From Dendrosporobacter quercicolus (GTDB lineage Bacteria; Bacillota; Negativicutes; DSM-1736; Dendrosporobacteraceae), in NCBI RefSeq assembly GCF_900104455.1, contig NZ_FNHB01000007.1:1-64000 (forward strand): a stretch of 64,000 nt of DNA, in the 5' to 3' direction. Position 1 is the stretch's first letter, and the number at the start of each line of letters is the position of its first letter. This document shows positions 51,565 to 60,031 of this stretch, piece after piece. The position numbers and the translations under genes were made by a program. The notes below the pieces were generated by a model, which saw only the letters and a list, made by a program, of their open reading frames with translations, was not told the DNA's origin and made no database searches.

Positions 51565-52890
51565 GTGAACAGGTTTTCCTTATTTAAATTGGCCTGGCCG
51601 ATATTTTTGGAACAATTTCTAATTATGCTGGTAGGCTTTGTCAATGTGTATATTTTAAGCAAGTATGACAGTGTGGCTGCGGCGGGAGTGGAAGCCACCA
51701 ATCAGATTATTTGGAATTTTTTACTGGTGTTTGCCATTATTTCGATGGGAACCTCGGTTCTGGTAGCGCAGAATGTTGGCGCAAAGCGGCCGGAGGCAAT
51801 TGATAAGATTGCCGCCGTATCACTGCTGTTTAATGCTCTGCTGGGCGCGGCGGTCAGTCTTATTCTGCTGACCTTCGGTAAAGGCATTCTGATGCGTCTG
51901 GGCATAGCGGATCATTTACTGAGCTACGCTCACACCTACATGCAGATTGTAGGTGGTTTTATTTTTTTTGATGCTCTGCTGTCATCGGCGGACGCCATTT
52001 TAAAAGGTTTCGGCCGGACCAAACAATGCCTGGCCATTACGGCTTTTATGAATGTATTAAATTTGACGGGTTCGATTCTGCTGGGACTGGGCGTGGCAGG
52101 CTTTCCGGCGCTGGGCGTTCAGGGGGTCGCCATTGCCGCCGTATGCGGCAAAGGCGTGGCCGTTATGGCGGCCCTGGTTTATGTGTTTACCAAATTGCTG
52201 AAAATCGGTATTTTGCGTCATCTGCTGGCTTTCCCGGTTCGTGAATTAAAGCAACTGCTCACCATTGGCTTCCCGGCTGCCATGGAAAACATGTCCTATA
52301 ATTTGAGCCAGACGATTCTGATGATGATCATCATTGTTCATTTAGGCGCTGATGCCTATATTACGCGTACGTATGCCTGGTCGGTCATTAAAATGGCGTT
52401 TTTATTTTCACTGGCAATCGGACAGGCCAATATTATTATGATCGGGCAGCTAGTGGGTGCCCGGAAATTTGCCGAGGCGGAGCAAGCCGGTATGCAGAAT
52501 TTTAAGATTGCGTTTGCCGGCGCCTGGGTCATTGGCGGATTGCTGTTTCTATTCCGGTATCAGCTTATGGAAATATTCACCAGTGATCCCGGAATTATTG
52601 CGCTGGGCGCGACGGTATTTCTGATTGATGCTTTTTTAGAGCCCGGACGTACGTTTAATATTGTGTTTATCTATGGTCTGCGGGGCGCCGGCGACGTCAT
52701 ATTCCCGGTGTTTGTCGCGATTATTTCCATGTGGTCAATCACCATTGGCCTGGGCTATTATCTTGGCGTCGTCTTGGGCTATGGCTTGCCCGGACTCTGG
52801 CTGGTTATGCTGCTTGATGAGTGGTTCCGCGGCCTGGCTATGCTGTGGCGCTGGCGAAGCGGCGACTGGAAGTCGAAGGCGATGGTTTAG
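51565..52890 (+). CDS. MATE-family multidrug efflux transporter
   Basis: A membrane protein of 441 residues with 12 helices in two bundles. Motifs of the MatE fold are visible: LAWPIFLEQFLIMLVGFVN at the start and the repeat LTIGFPAAMENMSYNLSQTI in the second half. These export cationic drugs or metabolites in exchange for sodium or protons. GTG 51565 follows CTGGGGG at 6 bp; the in-frame ATG 51520 has no site. Transcription starts from the promoter at 51469. Confidence 0.9.
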   Translation: MNRFSLFKLAWPIFLEQFLIMLVGFVNVYILSKYDSVAAAGVEATNQIIWNFLLVFAIISMGTSVLVAQNVGAKRPEAIDKIAAVSLLFNALLGAAVSLILLTFGKGILMRLGIADHLLSYAHTYMQIVGGFIFFDALLSSADAILKGFGRTKQCLAITAFMNVLNLTGSILLGLGVAGFPALGVQGVAIAAVCGKGVAVMAALVYVFTKLLKIGILRHLLAFPVRELKQLLTIGFPAAMENMSYNLSQTILMMIIIVHLGADAYITRTYAWSVIKMAFLFSLAIGQANIIMIGQLVGARKFAEAEQAGMQNFKIAFAGAWVIGGLLFLFRYQLMEIFTSDPGIIALGATVFLIDAFLEPGRTFNIVFIYGLRGAGDVIFPVFVAIISMWSITIGLGYYLGVVLGYGLPGLWLVMLLDEWFRGLAMLWRWRSGDWKSKAMV

Positions 52891-52970
52891 CCGGCCCATA
52901 GAAGCACCAGTACTACCAGCAATTTTAACAGCGCTTTTTATTTTCGGACGAACAATATTTGCCGTAAAGA

Positions 52971-52979
52971 TGATATAAT
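52971..52979 (+). promoter_or_regulatory. Extended -10 promoter of the small protein/zeta kinase pair
   Basis: TGATATAAT is an extended -10 box about 37 bp before the start at 53016. No clear -35 is present. Confidence 0.5.
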
Positions 52980-53015
52980 AAAGTATAATAATCTTTGGTG
53001 TAAAGGAGCGTTCGT

Positions 53016-53261
53016 ATGGAAGCACAAAAGAGCTTTTGGGCTATGGGGAAACGTCAGCAGGAAAGCTTTCTGGCCGAGACCACCCATGAGGCCATTGCCC
53101 GCACGCAGGCTTTAGGCCAGGCAACTTGCCATAAAGATGAAAAAGGACTGTACTTTTTAGCGCCTACAGGCGAAAAACGCTATGTGATTGCCAGAAAATA
53201 CAAAGGCCGGAGACGGTCGGTCAAAGGTATGGACATATGGGCGAACAATACGCTCGTTTAG
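53016..53261 (+). CDS. Small basic protein, possible antitoxin partner of the zeta-like kinase
   Basis: An 81-residue protein, helical in the first half (AMGKRQQESFLAETTHEAIA) and basic at the end (RKYKGRRRSVKGMD). Its final 25 bp overlap the following kinase gene, so the pair is translation-coupled. Overlapping small-plus-kinase organisation resembles antitoxin-zeta toxin pairs, but the sequence is not a known epsilon antitoxin. AAAGGAG precedes ATG 53016. Confidence 0.6.
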   Translation: MEAQKSFWAMGKRQQESFLAETTHEAIARTQALGQATCHKDEKGLYFLAPTGEKRYVIARKYKGRRRSVKGMDIWANNTLV

Positions 53262-53887
53262 TGGTGATTGCCGGTCCCAACGGTTCAGGGAAAAGTACAA
53301 TAACTGAAAAAATCTATGCGGCAAATCCCGGTGATTTGCCGTCTTTGTATATTAATGCCGATGAAATTGCCAAACAATATCAGCTAAAGGCGCTGGCGGC
53401 GGCCGAGGAGGCCGACCGGCTGCGCCGTACCGCCATTAGGCAGGGGCAGTCTTTTGCCATGGAAACAGTGATGTCGACAGATGCTAAAATTGCTTTGCTA
53501 AAGGCGGCAAAAGCGGCCGGGTATGTCATTTATTTTCTGTTTGTTACCACCCAGGATCCGATGATTAATGTGGAGCGGGTCCGCAACCGGGTGCTAAAGG
53601 GGGGCCACGATGTTCCCGCGGATAAAATCAGATCCAGATATCACCGGACGATGGCCCGGCTGGCTGAGGCCACGCGGATTGTTGATGTGGCGCGGATTTA
53701 TGATAATTCCGGCGAAGGGCCGGTGCTGATTGCGGAGAAGCTGCCAAGCGGAGTGCTGGTGCTTTATCCGCAGGGGCGGCTGAGCCTGTGGACCGGTCAG
53801 GCCTTGCGAGCGATGTTTGGCCTGAATGGCTACAAAAGAGTCATGTTAAAGACAACCAAGAAAAGTAACCGTCCGCCGTCTTGCTAA
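53237..53887 (+). CDS. Zeta toxin-like P-loop kinase
   Basis: A 216-residue kinase. Walker A is IAGPNGSGKSTITE near residues 11-24. It has the zeta-type INADEIAKQY stretch (about residue 40) and the QGQSFAMETVMS segment with the sensor Glu-Thr. This fits the zeta toxin family, whose best known members phosphorylate UDP-N-acetylglucosamine. Many chromosomal zeta-like proteins have other substrates, so toxicity is not certain. It follows its small partner with a 25 bp overlap. Confidence 0.82.
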   Translation: MGEQYARLVVIAGPNGSGKSTITEKIYAANPGDLPSLYINADEIAKQYQLKALAAAEEADRLRRTAIRQGQSFAMETVMSTDAKIALLKAAKAAGYVIYFLFVTTQDPMINVERVRNRVLKGGHDVPADKIRSRYHRTMARLAEATRIVDVARIYDNSGEGPVLIAEKLPSGVLVLYPQGRLSLWTGQALRAMFGLNGYKRVMLKTTKKSNRPPSC

Positions 53888-53949
53888 GTTTGTAGCAAAA
53901 CTACGGCTGCCTGCATATTTATATCCTGTAATTAACACGCGAGGCAAAG

Positions 53950-53987
53950 GCGCCTATAACACTGCTGTAAAGTGGTCTGATAGGCGC
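53950..53987 (+). terminator. Hairpin before asnB
   Basis: GCGCCTAT and an inner CAC pair with GTG and ATAGGCGC. A T-rich tail (TCATTTCTT) follows. It lies between the zeta-like gene and asnB. Confidence 0.5.
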
Positions 53988-54017
53988 TCATTTCTTCTCG
54001 AAGGGGAGATGCATAAC

Positions 54018-55862
54018 ATGTGCGGCATTACTGGATGGATAGACTGGGACAATGATTTGGAGCAGGAGCGCGCTATTTTAGATGCAATGGTCGCAACACT
54101 GGCAGCCAGGGGGCCCGATGCATCCGGAACTTACGTTAAACCGGCGGTAGCGCTCGGTCATCGCCGGTTAAGCGTTGTTGACCTGGTCAATGGGGCGCAG
54201 CCGATGATCAGGCGGCGCGGCGACTGGAATTATGTCATTACGTATAACGGGGAGTTGTATAATACCCCCGAACTGCGGCAGGAACTGGAAGCCCGCGGCT
54301 ATCACTTTACCACCAGCTCCGATACGGAGGTATTGCTGACAGCTTATATTGAATATGGTCCGGCGTGTGTCGAAAAACTGAATGGAATATTTGCTTTCGG
54401 CATTTGGGATGAACAGAAGGAACACTTATTTTTAGCCAGGGACCGCATTGGCGTCAAGCCGCTGTTTTATGCCGAGCGGGGCGGCAGGCTGCTGTTTGGT
54501 TCGGAATTAAAGGCCTTGCTGGCCAATCCGCTGGTGCAGCCGGAAATCGATGCCGCAGGATTAGCTGAAGTCTTTATGATTGGGCCGGCGCGGACGCCGG
54601 GTCATGGTATATTTCGCGATATTTACGAGCTAAAGCCCGGTCATTCGCTGCTGTATAACCGCAATGGAACACGGATCGTGCAATACTGGGCTTTGCACAG
54701 TAAGCCCCATGAAGATGATTTTACCCAGACAGTAAAGACTGTCCGCGAGTTATTGCTGGATACGGCCCAGCGGCAGCTGGTTGCTGACGTGCCGGTCTGC
54801 ACGTTCCTGTCAGGCGGGCTGGATTCCAGCGCTCTTACCGCTCTGGCGGCCAATACTTACCGTCGTGACGGCTTAGGGCAGCTTCATACGTATTCGGTTG
54901 ATTACCGCGACAATGAAAAATTTTTTCAGGCCAGCAGTTTTCAGCCTAATGCCGATGCGCCCTGGGTAAAGCGGATGGCGGAATATTTTCATACCAATCA
55001 TCATGAAATTATCCTGGAGAATCAGGAATTGGCGCAAAGTCTGCCCCAGGCCGCCGTTGCGCGTGATTTACCGGGAATGGCTGATATTGATACATCGCTG
55101 TATCTATTTTCCCGGGAAATCAAAAAAGGCGCTACGGTAGCATTGTCGGGAGAGTGCGCTGATGAGGTCTTCGGCGGTTATCCCTGGTTTTATCGCGAGG
55201 AAATGATCAACGCAACGACCTTTCCCTGGGCGCCGCGGCCGGAAATAAGGTTAGACTGGTTATCGCCGGAATTTAAAGCCAGGCTCAATTTAAGCGACTA
55301 TGTCAAACAACGCTACAGCGATGCCCTGGCTGAGGTTCCGCGCTTACCGGGGGAGGCGGCCGGCGCTGCCCGGATGAGGGAAATCTTTTATTTGAGCCTG
55401 ACCCGCTGGATGCCTACCCTGCTTGACCGCAAAGACCGGATGAGTATGGCCTTCGGCCTTGAGGTCCGGGTGCCTTATTGCGATCACCGGCTGGTCGAGT
55501 ATGTCTGGAATGTTCCCTGGGAAATGAAAAATTATCAGCAACGGGAAAAAGGGCTGCTGCGGTATGCGTTAACCGGGATATTGCCGGACGATGTGTTATG
55601 GCGGAAAAAAAGCCCTTACCCTAAAACGCATAATCCCGAATATCTGAACACAGTGCGGAAATGGGCGCTGGAGGTTTTGGACGATACGTCTTCACCGCTG
55701 CTGCCGCTGATTGATGCCGGCAAGATTAAGGCGATTGCCCAAACTGACCTGGCGGCTTCCAATATCCCCTGGTTTGGGCAATTGATGGGCGGGGCGCAGT
55801 TGTTTGCCTATCTGGTGCAGGCTGATGCCTGGATGCGCCGCTATAAAGTGAAAATTGTATAA
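54018..55862 (+). CDS. asnB: Asparagine synthetase (glutamine-hydrolysing)
   Basis: A 614-residue enzyme that makes asparagine from aspartate, ATP and glutamine. ATG 54018 is required so that Cys-2 (MCGITGW) becomes the catalytic N-terminal residue. The glutaminase domain has RGPDASGTY, GHRRLSVVDL and YNGELYN. The synthetase domain has the PP-loop SGGLDSSALTALAA and SGECADEVFGGYPWF. GGGGAG precedes the start. The C-terminal end is complete. Similar enzymes also amidate other substrates, but nothing here suggests that. Confidence 0.93.
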   Translation: MCGITGWIDWDNDLEQERAILDAMVATLAARGPDASGTYVKPAVALGHRRLSVVDLVNGAQPMIRRRGDWNYVITYNGELYNTPELRQELEARGYHFTTSSDTEVLLTAYIEYGPACVEKLNGIFAFGIWDEQKEHLFLARDRIGVKPLFYAERGGRLLFGSELKALLANPLVQPEIDAAGLAEVFMIGPARTPGHGIFRDIYELKPGHSLLYNRNGTRIVQYWALHSKPHEDDFTQTVKTVRELLLDTAQRQLVADVPVCTFLSGGLDSSALTALAANTYRRDGLGQLHTYSVDYRDNEKFFQASSFQPNADAPWVKRMAEYFHTNHHEIILENQELAQSLPQAAVARDLPGMADIDTSLYLFSREIKKGATVALSGECADEVFGGYPWFYREEMINATTFPWAPRPEIRLDWLSPEFKARLNLSDYVKQRYSDALAEVPRLPGEAAGAARMREIFYLSLTRWMPTLLDRKDRMSMAFGLEVRVPYCDHRLVEYVWNVPWEMKNYQQREKGLLRYALTGILPDDVLWRKKSPYPKTHNPEYLNTVRKWALEVLDDTSSPLLPLIDAGKIKAIAQTDLAASNIPWFGQLMGGAQLFAYLVQADAWMRRYKVKIV

Positions 55863-55867
55863 TCCTG

Positions 55868-55909
55868 GAGGGTGTCTCAACATGCAAGCCATGTGAGACC
55901 CCTTTTTTA
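55868..55909 (+). terminator. Terminator after asnB
   Basis: GGGTGTCTCA with ACATG pairs with CCATGT and GAGACCCC around CAAG, then TTTTTT. Confidence 0.85.
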
Positions 55910-56040
55910 TTAGGCTGGACGCAACCGGCGCCTGCTATTGTATAATGCCAGTTTTAGCCAGTGACTAGTCAGTCAATTTGTGTTATGCTGGGAAAGGCAA
56001 GAAATTACTTATGCAGTCAAGCAGAGAGGATGAATACTGG

Positions 56041-56508
56041 ATGCCGAAAAAATCGCTGAAAACTTTGGCTGTCGCAGGCTTACTGCTCTTCGTGATGTTA
56101 GTGGCCGGCTGCGGCGGCGGTTCGAATGCCAAGCGAATAACCGGACTTGAGCCGGATGGAGTGGTTAAAACCTTCGTTGACGCCGCTCAAAACAGCAAAA
56201 TGAAGGAAGCCGGATTATATATATCGCCAGCTTCAAGCGGAAACGCTAAGACTGTGGTCAAGTTTCTGACCGGTGATTCAGGTTTGGCTCAACTGAAAAA
56301 GTCCAATGTAATGTCGGTCAAACAAGCCGCCCGCGAGGGCAATTATGCAGTCGTGGTTGCCACCCTGCAGGAGCAGGACACCTTTAATTTTACCGTTAAA
56401 CCGGTAGGCTTGGAAAAAATCAAGGGTGAATGGTATATTGTGGATTTTGATCAAATCTACAATGACGCCAAATACCAAGCGCTGGAAAAACTGCTTAACA
56501 GCATTTGA
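56041..56508 (+). CDS. Lipoprotein, NTF2/DUF4878-like
   Basis: A 155-residue lipoprotein. ATG 56041 after GAGAGG. The signal peptide ends in the lipobox VAGC (residue 24 is the lipidated Cys). The mature domain (ITGLEPDGVVKTFVDAAQNS ... GEWYIVDFDQIYNDAKYQAL) has the helix-strand order of DUF4878/NTF2-like lipoproteins. Function is unknown. It is the last gene with the base composition of the main chromosome before the AT-rich island. Confidence 0.8.
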   Translation: MPKKSLKTLAVAGLLLFVMLVAGCGGGSNAKRITGLEPDGVVKTFVDAAQNSKMKEAGLYISPASSGNAKTVVKFLTGDSGLAQLKKSNVMSVKQAAREGNYAVVVATLQEQDTFNFTVKPVGLEKIKGEWYIVDFDQIYNDAKYQALEKLLNSI

Positions 56509-56512
56509 CGGT

Positions 56513-56548
56513 AAAACTGCCTCAATGATCAATTGGGGCAGTTTTTTT
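56513..56548 (+). terminator. Terminator after the lipoprotein gene
   Basis: AAACTGCCTCAAT pairs with AATTGGGGCAGTTT (one mismatch) around GATC, then TTTT. Confidence 0.88.
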
Positions 56549-57389
56549 GCGTGTAAGCGAAAACCATATGGTTGGAAATTTACGGCTATGCAACGAAAAA
56601 AATTATTTTAAAATGAATGCAGGTTTGCGCTCCACAACCTAACCGATGGGTGCGCAGCTAATTGAGATAGTAAGTTTGCAGATAAAGTAGTTATAAATCC
56701 AAAATATTAGTATAATTTAAGTTTCCATTTTTTAGAGCAGTTTTCCTAAACTTATGACTTATATAAACTCGTAAACTGTTGATTTAATAGTGTTTATTCT
56801 TTTACTGGAGGACTATGGTTTTAATGTCCAATAGTATTATACAATTGGAAATCCGTGAATGTACTATAATGTTACAATGATGAAGATATCTATAAATAAT
56901 GGTTGATTAATAGATAAATATATTTTATAATGAAAAAATAAGGAAAACAATGACAAACAAGGGAGGAAATGTAATGTGTGTTGATTAATTGAGGTTAAAG
57001 ATAGATTGGATTATGGACAAGTTTGACAGAGTATTGCTTTGGCGGAGCTTTATCAAACCAGGAATCACAATGCTTTGGCGTTAACAGTGACGGCGAGCAG
57101 TTAATCACTATGTTTTCGTTATGCAATTTTGCGTAAGCGAGACCAGATGTCTGATTTGGATACCAAATTGGTCTATCACTATGTGTCTTAGCATAGCATG
57201 TCTGGTACTTAATATTGATTATGTTAGTGATATCATCTAATATAAAAAGTTCGAATAGTGCCTGTTGAGGCTCAAACTGAAGTTTTTGGGGCCTGGATTT
57301 TACCAAGAGTAAGCAGTATCGGCTATTATAAATCTTGTACCAGTAAATAGATTATTTAGATTATTAACAGTTTTCATCCTAATAACGAG

Positions 57390-57471
57390 GCAAACCCATA
57401 ATCATAAGGCTTCTTGGCGGAAACAATGATTATAGGTCAGCAGCTGATAGCTTATGCTTATTTTCTTTGCC
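57390..57471. repeat. Palindromic repeated element, copy 1
   Basis: The element begins GGCAAA and ends TTTGCC. It contains CCCATAATCAT and its complement ATGATTAT(A/G)GG around AAGGCTTCTTGGCGGAAACA, then an AGCTGATAGCTTAT arm. It is nearly identical to copy 2 at 57619-57701. In this copy the inner right arm has ATAGG instead of ATGGG, one mismatch in the stem. Confidence 0.85.
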
Positions 57472-57618
57472 AATTTTACTATTAGTTAATATTGTATTTA
57501 TATCAAATAATCTATCTATAAGTAGATTTAAATACTTTATCAATAAATGAGGAAGTAAGGTGAATGTTATGTAAATAATTAAATTTAGTAATAGAGAATA
57601 GCAGTGAAAATTATACAT

Positions 57619-57701
57619 GGCAAAACCCATAATCATAAGGCTTCTTGGCGGAAACAATGATTATGGGTTGCAGCTAATAGCTTATACTATTTTGCTTTGC
57701 C
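57619..57701. repeat. Palindromic repeated element, copy 2
   Basis: Second copy, 229 bp downstream of the first. The inner stem CCCATAATCAT / ATGATTATGGG is perfect here, and the ends GGCAAA / TTTGCC again pair. The size, terminal inverted repeats and high identity fit a miniature transposable element or a tandem structured RNA. It lies about 210 bp before the nitrogenase-like operon. Confidence 0.85.
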
Positions 57702-57913
57702 AAATTTATTATAACATAATTTTGCGAAAAGTTAAATTTATATTTTAAATAATGTAAATTACAAGCGAGACTAACCTATGGAATTTTTATCCCAAAGTAA
57801 ATACTTTATTAATGTTTAATTTGACGGAACTCCATTTACTCCAATTTTTGTAAATACCTTGTAGAAAGCTTATGTAGTTTGAAAAAATCATAAAGATTGA
57901 GAGGGAATTAAAT

Positions 57914-58936
57914 ATGGACTTTTCAATTGGGATAGGTATTACGAATAAGTGCAATTATAATTGCAGTCATTGCTATTCTCGGGAGGATCAAACTTTTGAA
58001 CTTAAATATGAAGATGTAGAAAAACTTTGCAAGAACTTAGATATTACTGCTATTAATTTTGGAACAGGAGAAAGTGGATTACATTCTGAGTTTGATAAAA
58101 TTACAGATTATGTATATAAGAAAGGAATAAAAATGGCCCTAACAACTAATGGTTATACAGTCGCATTGTTAGATGATAAACAGCTTAAACGATTTAATGA
58201 TATTGATTTCTCATTAGATTTTGCTCAAAAAGACAATCACGATCAGTTTCGAGGATTAGGTGCCGCTAACTTAGTTGAAACTGGGATTGAAAGGTGTAAG
58301 CGACTGGGGGTAGAAGCTTCCTTTGCTTGTGCAATGATGAAAGAAAATTACAATGTAATGGATAAAATGGCTGAAAAGGCTAGGGGTATAGGCGTAAATC
58401 TTAGAGTAAATGTATATAAACCAGTTCATACACTTAAACACTTATTGACCTATGATGAATTTTGGGAAGGGGTAAAACGATTATTTAGCAATTCTAAGAT
58501 AGTTTCTTGTAGTGAGCCAATCGTCAATGCATTAATCAGAAATAAAACATTGGATGGCGGGTCAAGGTGTGGCAAGAAAAGCTTGCGAATTCGGCCAGAT
58601 GGCGGTATTGTCCCTTGTGTGTATTGGAATAAAAGCATGTCTAGTATTGATGAGTTAGTAGCAAATAAGAAAAAGTTTTCATATGAAGCATTTCTTCAAT
58701 ATATTGAAGAAGTAACTGAAGAAACCAAAGCTGTACCTGAGGAGTGTGCCGACTGCGATGTATTAGATATATGTCAAGGTGGTTGCGCGGCTCGAAGGCT
58801 TTACAATGATATGAATAAACCTGATTTATATTGCTTTAGATTATATGGTAAGCAGCCTCCAAACATTGATTTTGAATGGGGAGAATCAAAAGATCTTGTA
58901 CATTCAGATTATCTGTGCACTATAATCGTACAATAA
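57914..58936 (+). CDS. Radical SAM enzyme with SPASM domain
   Basis: A 340-residue radical SAM protein. The SAM-binding [4Fe-4S] motif is Cys-13, Cys-17, Cys-20 (CNYNCSHC). The SPASM part has one cysteine in SRCGKKSLRI and one in GGIVPCVYW, then the compact CADCDVLDICQGGC (CxxCx5Cx3C) and a last Cys near LYCFRLYG, so two auxiliary clusters are likely. SPASM enzymes modify peptides or anchor tetrapyrrole and cofactor steps. It is not NifB-like. It is the first gene of the operon, 27 bp before nifH-like. GAGAGGGA precedes ATG 57914. AT-rich codon use. Confidence 0.88.
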   Translation: MDFSIGIGITNKCNYNCSHCYSREDQTFELKYEDVEKLCKNLDITAINFGTGESGLHSEFDKITDYVYKKGIKMALTTNGYTVALLDDKQLKRFNDIDFSLDFAQKDNHDQFRGLGAANLVETGIERCKRLGVEASFACAMMKENYNVMDKMAEKARGIGVNLRVNVYKPVHTLKHLLTYDEFWEGVKRLFSNSKIVSCSEPIVNALIRNKTLDGGSRCGKKSLRIRPDGGIVPCVYWNKSMSSIDELVANKKKFSYEAFLQYIEEVTEETKAVPEECADCDVLDICQGGCAARRLYNDMNKPDLYCFRLYGKQPPNIDFEWGESKDLVHSDYLCTIIVQ

Positions 58937-58963
58937 CATTAGAAAGTAAAGGAGGTGTAATGT

Positions 58964-59782
58964 ATGCGTAAAATTGCAATTTATGGTAAAGGTGGTATTG
59001 GAAAATCCACTACATCAGCAAATGTTTGTGCAGCACTTGCTGATAATGATTATAAAGTTTTACAGATTGGATGTGACCCTAAGCATGATTCGACGAGAAC
59101 AATTGTCGGTGATTTTATCCCAACTGTATTGGATATTTGGACCGATAGTGAAAGAGAGGGCTTTGATATTACACGTAGTATGGTTCTGTTTAATGGTTAC
59201 AAAAACATATCAGCTATTGAAGCTGGCGGACCGGAGCCCGGTGTAGGCTGCGCGGGACGTGGCATTATTCGTACGATGGATATTCTTGAGAATCTAAATA
59301 TATTTGAAGAAGAGTACGACTTTGTATTGTATGACGTACTTGGTGATGTTGTCTGCGGTGGTTTCGCTAAACCTATACAATCCGGTTATGCAACGGAAAT
59401 ATATATTGTAACTTCGGGGGAGTTTATGGCATTATATGCGGCCAATAATATTGCGATAGCAGTTGAAAAAGTTGGTAAAAGCCGTGGTGTAAAATTAGGG
59501 GGGATAATCTGTAATTCAAGAAATGTTGATCAGGAATTTGAGCTGGTTTCTGAGTTTGCATCCAGAATTAATTCACAGATGATCCACTTTGTGAAAAGAG
59601 ATCAACTTATACAAAAGTGTGAACGATTGGCTAAGACTGTTGTAGAAAAAGAAGGCAATTCAGAGGCGGCAAACGGTTATCGAGTATTGGCTCAAAAGAT
59701 TGTTGGCAATAATCATTTTGCGATTCCAGCTCCTCTGTTTTTTCAGGAATTAGTAGATTTGTGTGAAAAGTATACTACCTAG
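58964..59782 (+). CDS. NifH-like nitrogenase-family reductase
   Basis: A 272-residue homodimeric ATPase of the NifH/BchL/CfbC group, which passes single electrons with ATP hydrolysis to a component 1. The P-loop is YGKGGIGKSTTSAN (residues 7-20). The two [4Fe-4S] cysteines are Cys-96 in GVGCAGRG and Cys-131 in DVVCGGFA. Arg-99, the ADP-ribosylation site in NifH, is also present. AAGGAGG precedes ATG 58964. Sequence shape (no long C-terminal tail) is nearer to the nitrogenase-like group than to true NifH. It must serve the D/K-like pair coded just downstream. Confidence 0.92.
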   Translation: MRKIAIYGKGGIGKSTTSANVCAALADNDYKVLQIGCDPKHDSTRTIVGDFIPTVLDIWTDSEREGFDITRSMVLFNGYKNISAIEAGGPEPGVGCAGRGIIRTMDILENLNIFEEEYDFVLYDVLGDVVCGGFAKPIQSGYATEIYIVTSGEFMALYAANNIAIAVEKVGKSRGVKLGGIICNSRNVDQEFELVSEFASRINSQMIHFVKRDQLIQKCERLAKTVVEKEGNSEAANGYRVLAQKIVGNNHFAIPAPLFFQELVDLCEKYTT

Positions 59783-60031
59783 CAGTACTCTGGCAATATG
59801 GAGAAGAAAGTAAATTATAGAACATCAATAGCTTTGCTTAGATAACGAATTGGGAGAAAAGATTTTAAGCTTCAGCTCGCAACGGGTTACCCCGATCTAG
59901 TAAGCGCAAATTTATAGGAGAATGTGAAAATAAATCAGTGATAATAAGATAATTTACTGTGTATTTCTCCGGGAACTATTACCGCAATTGAGCTTTGCTA
60001 CAGGCTATTTATATTAGGGAGGAATGTACGT

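Larger units (their letters stand above)
56550..57913. other. AT-rich gene-free stretch at the left edge of the island
   Basis: About 1.36 kb without a convincing gene. Base composition is clearly more AT-rich than everything to its left. It holds two copies of an 82-83 bp palindromic element (57390, 57619) and short AT tracts. Between 57000 and 57300 the composition is closer to coding, but every frame is broken, so a decayed gene or insertion element is possible. A promoter for the following operon may lie near 57820 (TTGACG) but has no clear -10 box. Confidence 0.6.

Noticed and set aside
56995-57306. Reverse-strand open frame of 103 codons in the island flank
   Set aside because: No ribosome site, no recognisable domain, and residue composition looks random.
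57914-58936. NifB (nitrogenase cofactor radical SAM) identity
   Set aside because: The NifB cysteine pattern and C-terminal NifX-like domain are absent; SPASM cysteines are present.
59798-59842. 14-codon frame between nifH-like and nifD-like genes as a precursor peptide
   Set aside because: Too short, no good ribosome site, no core motif.
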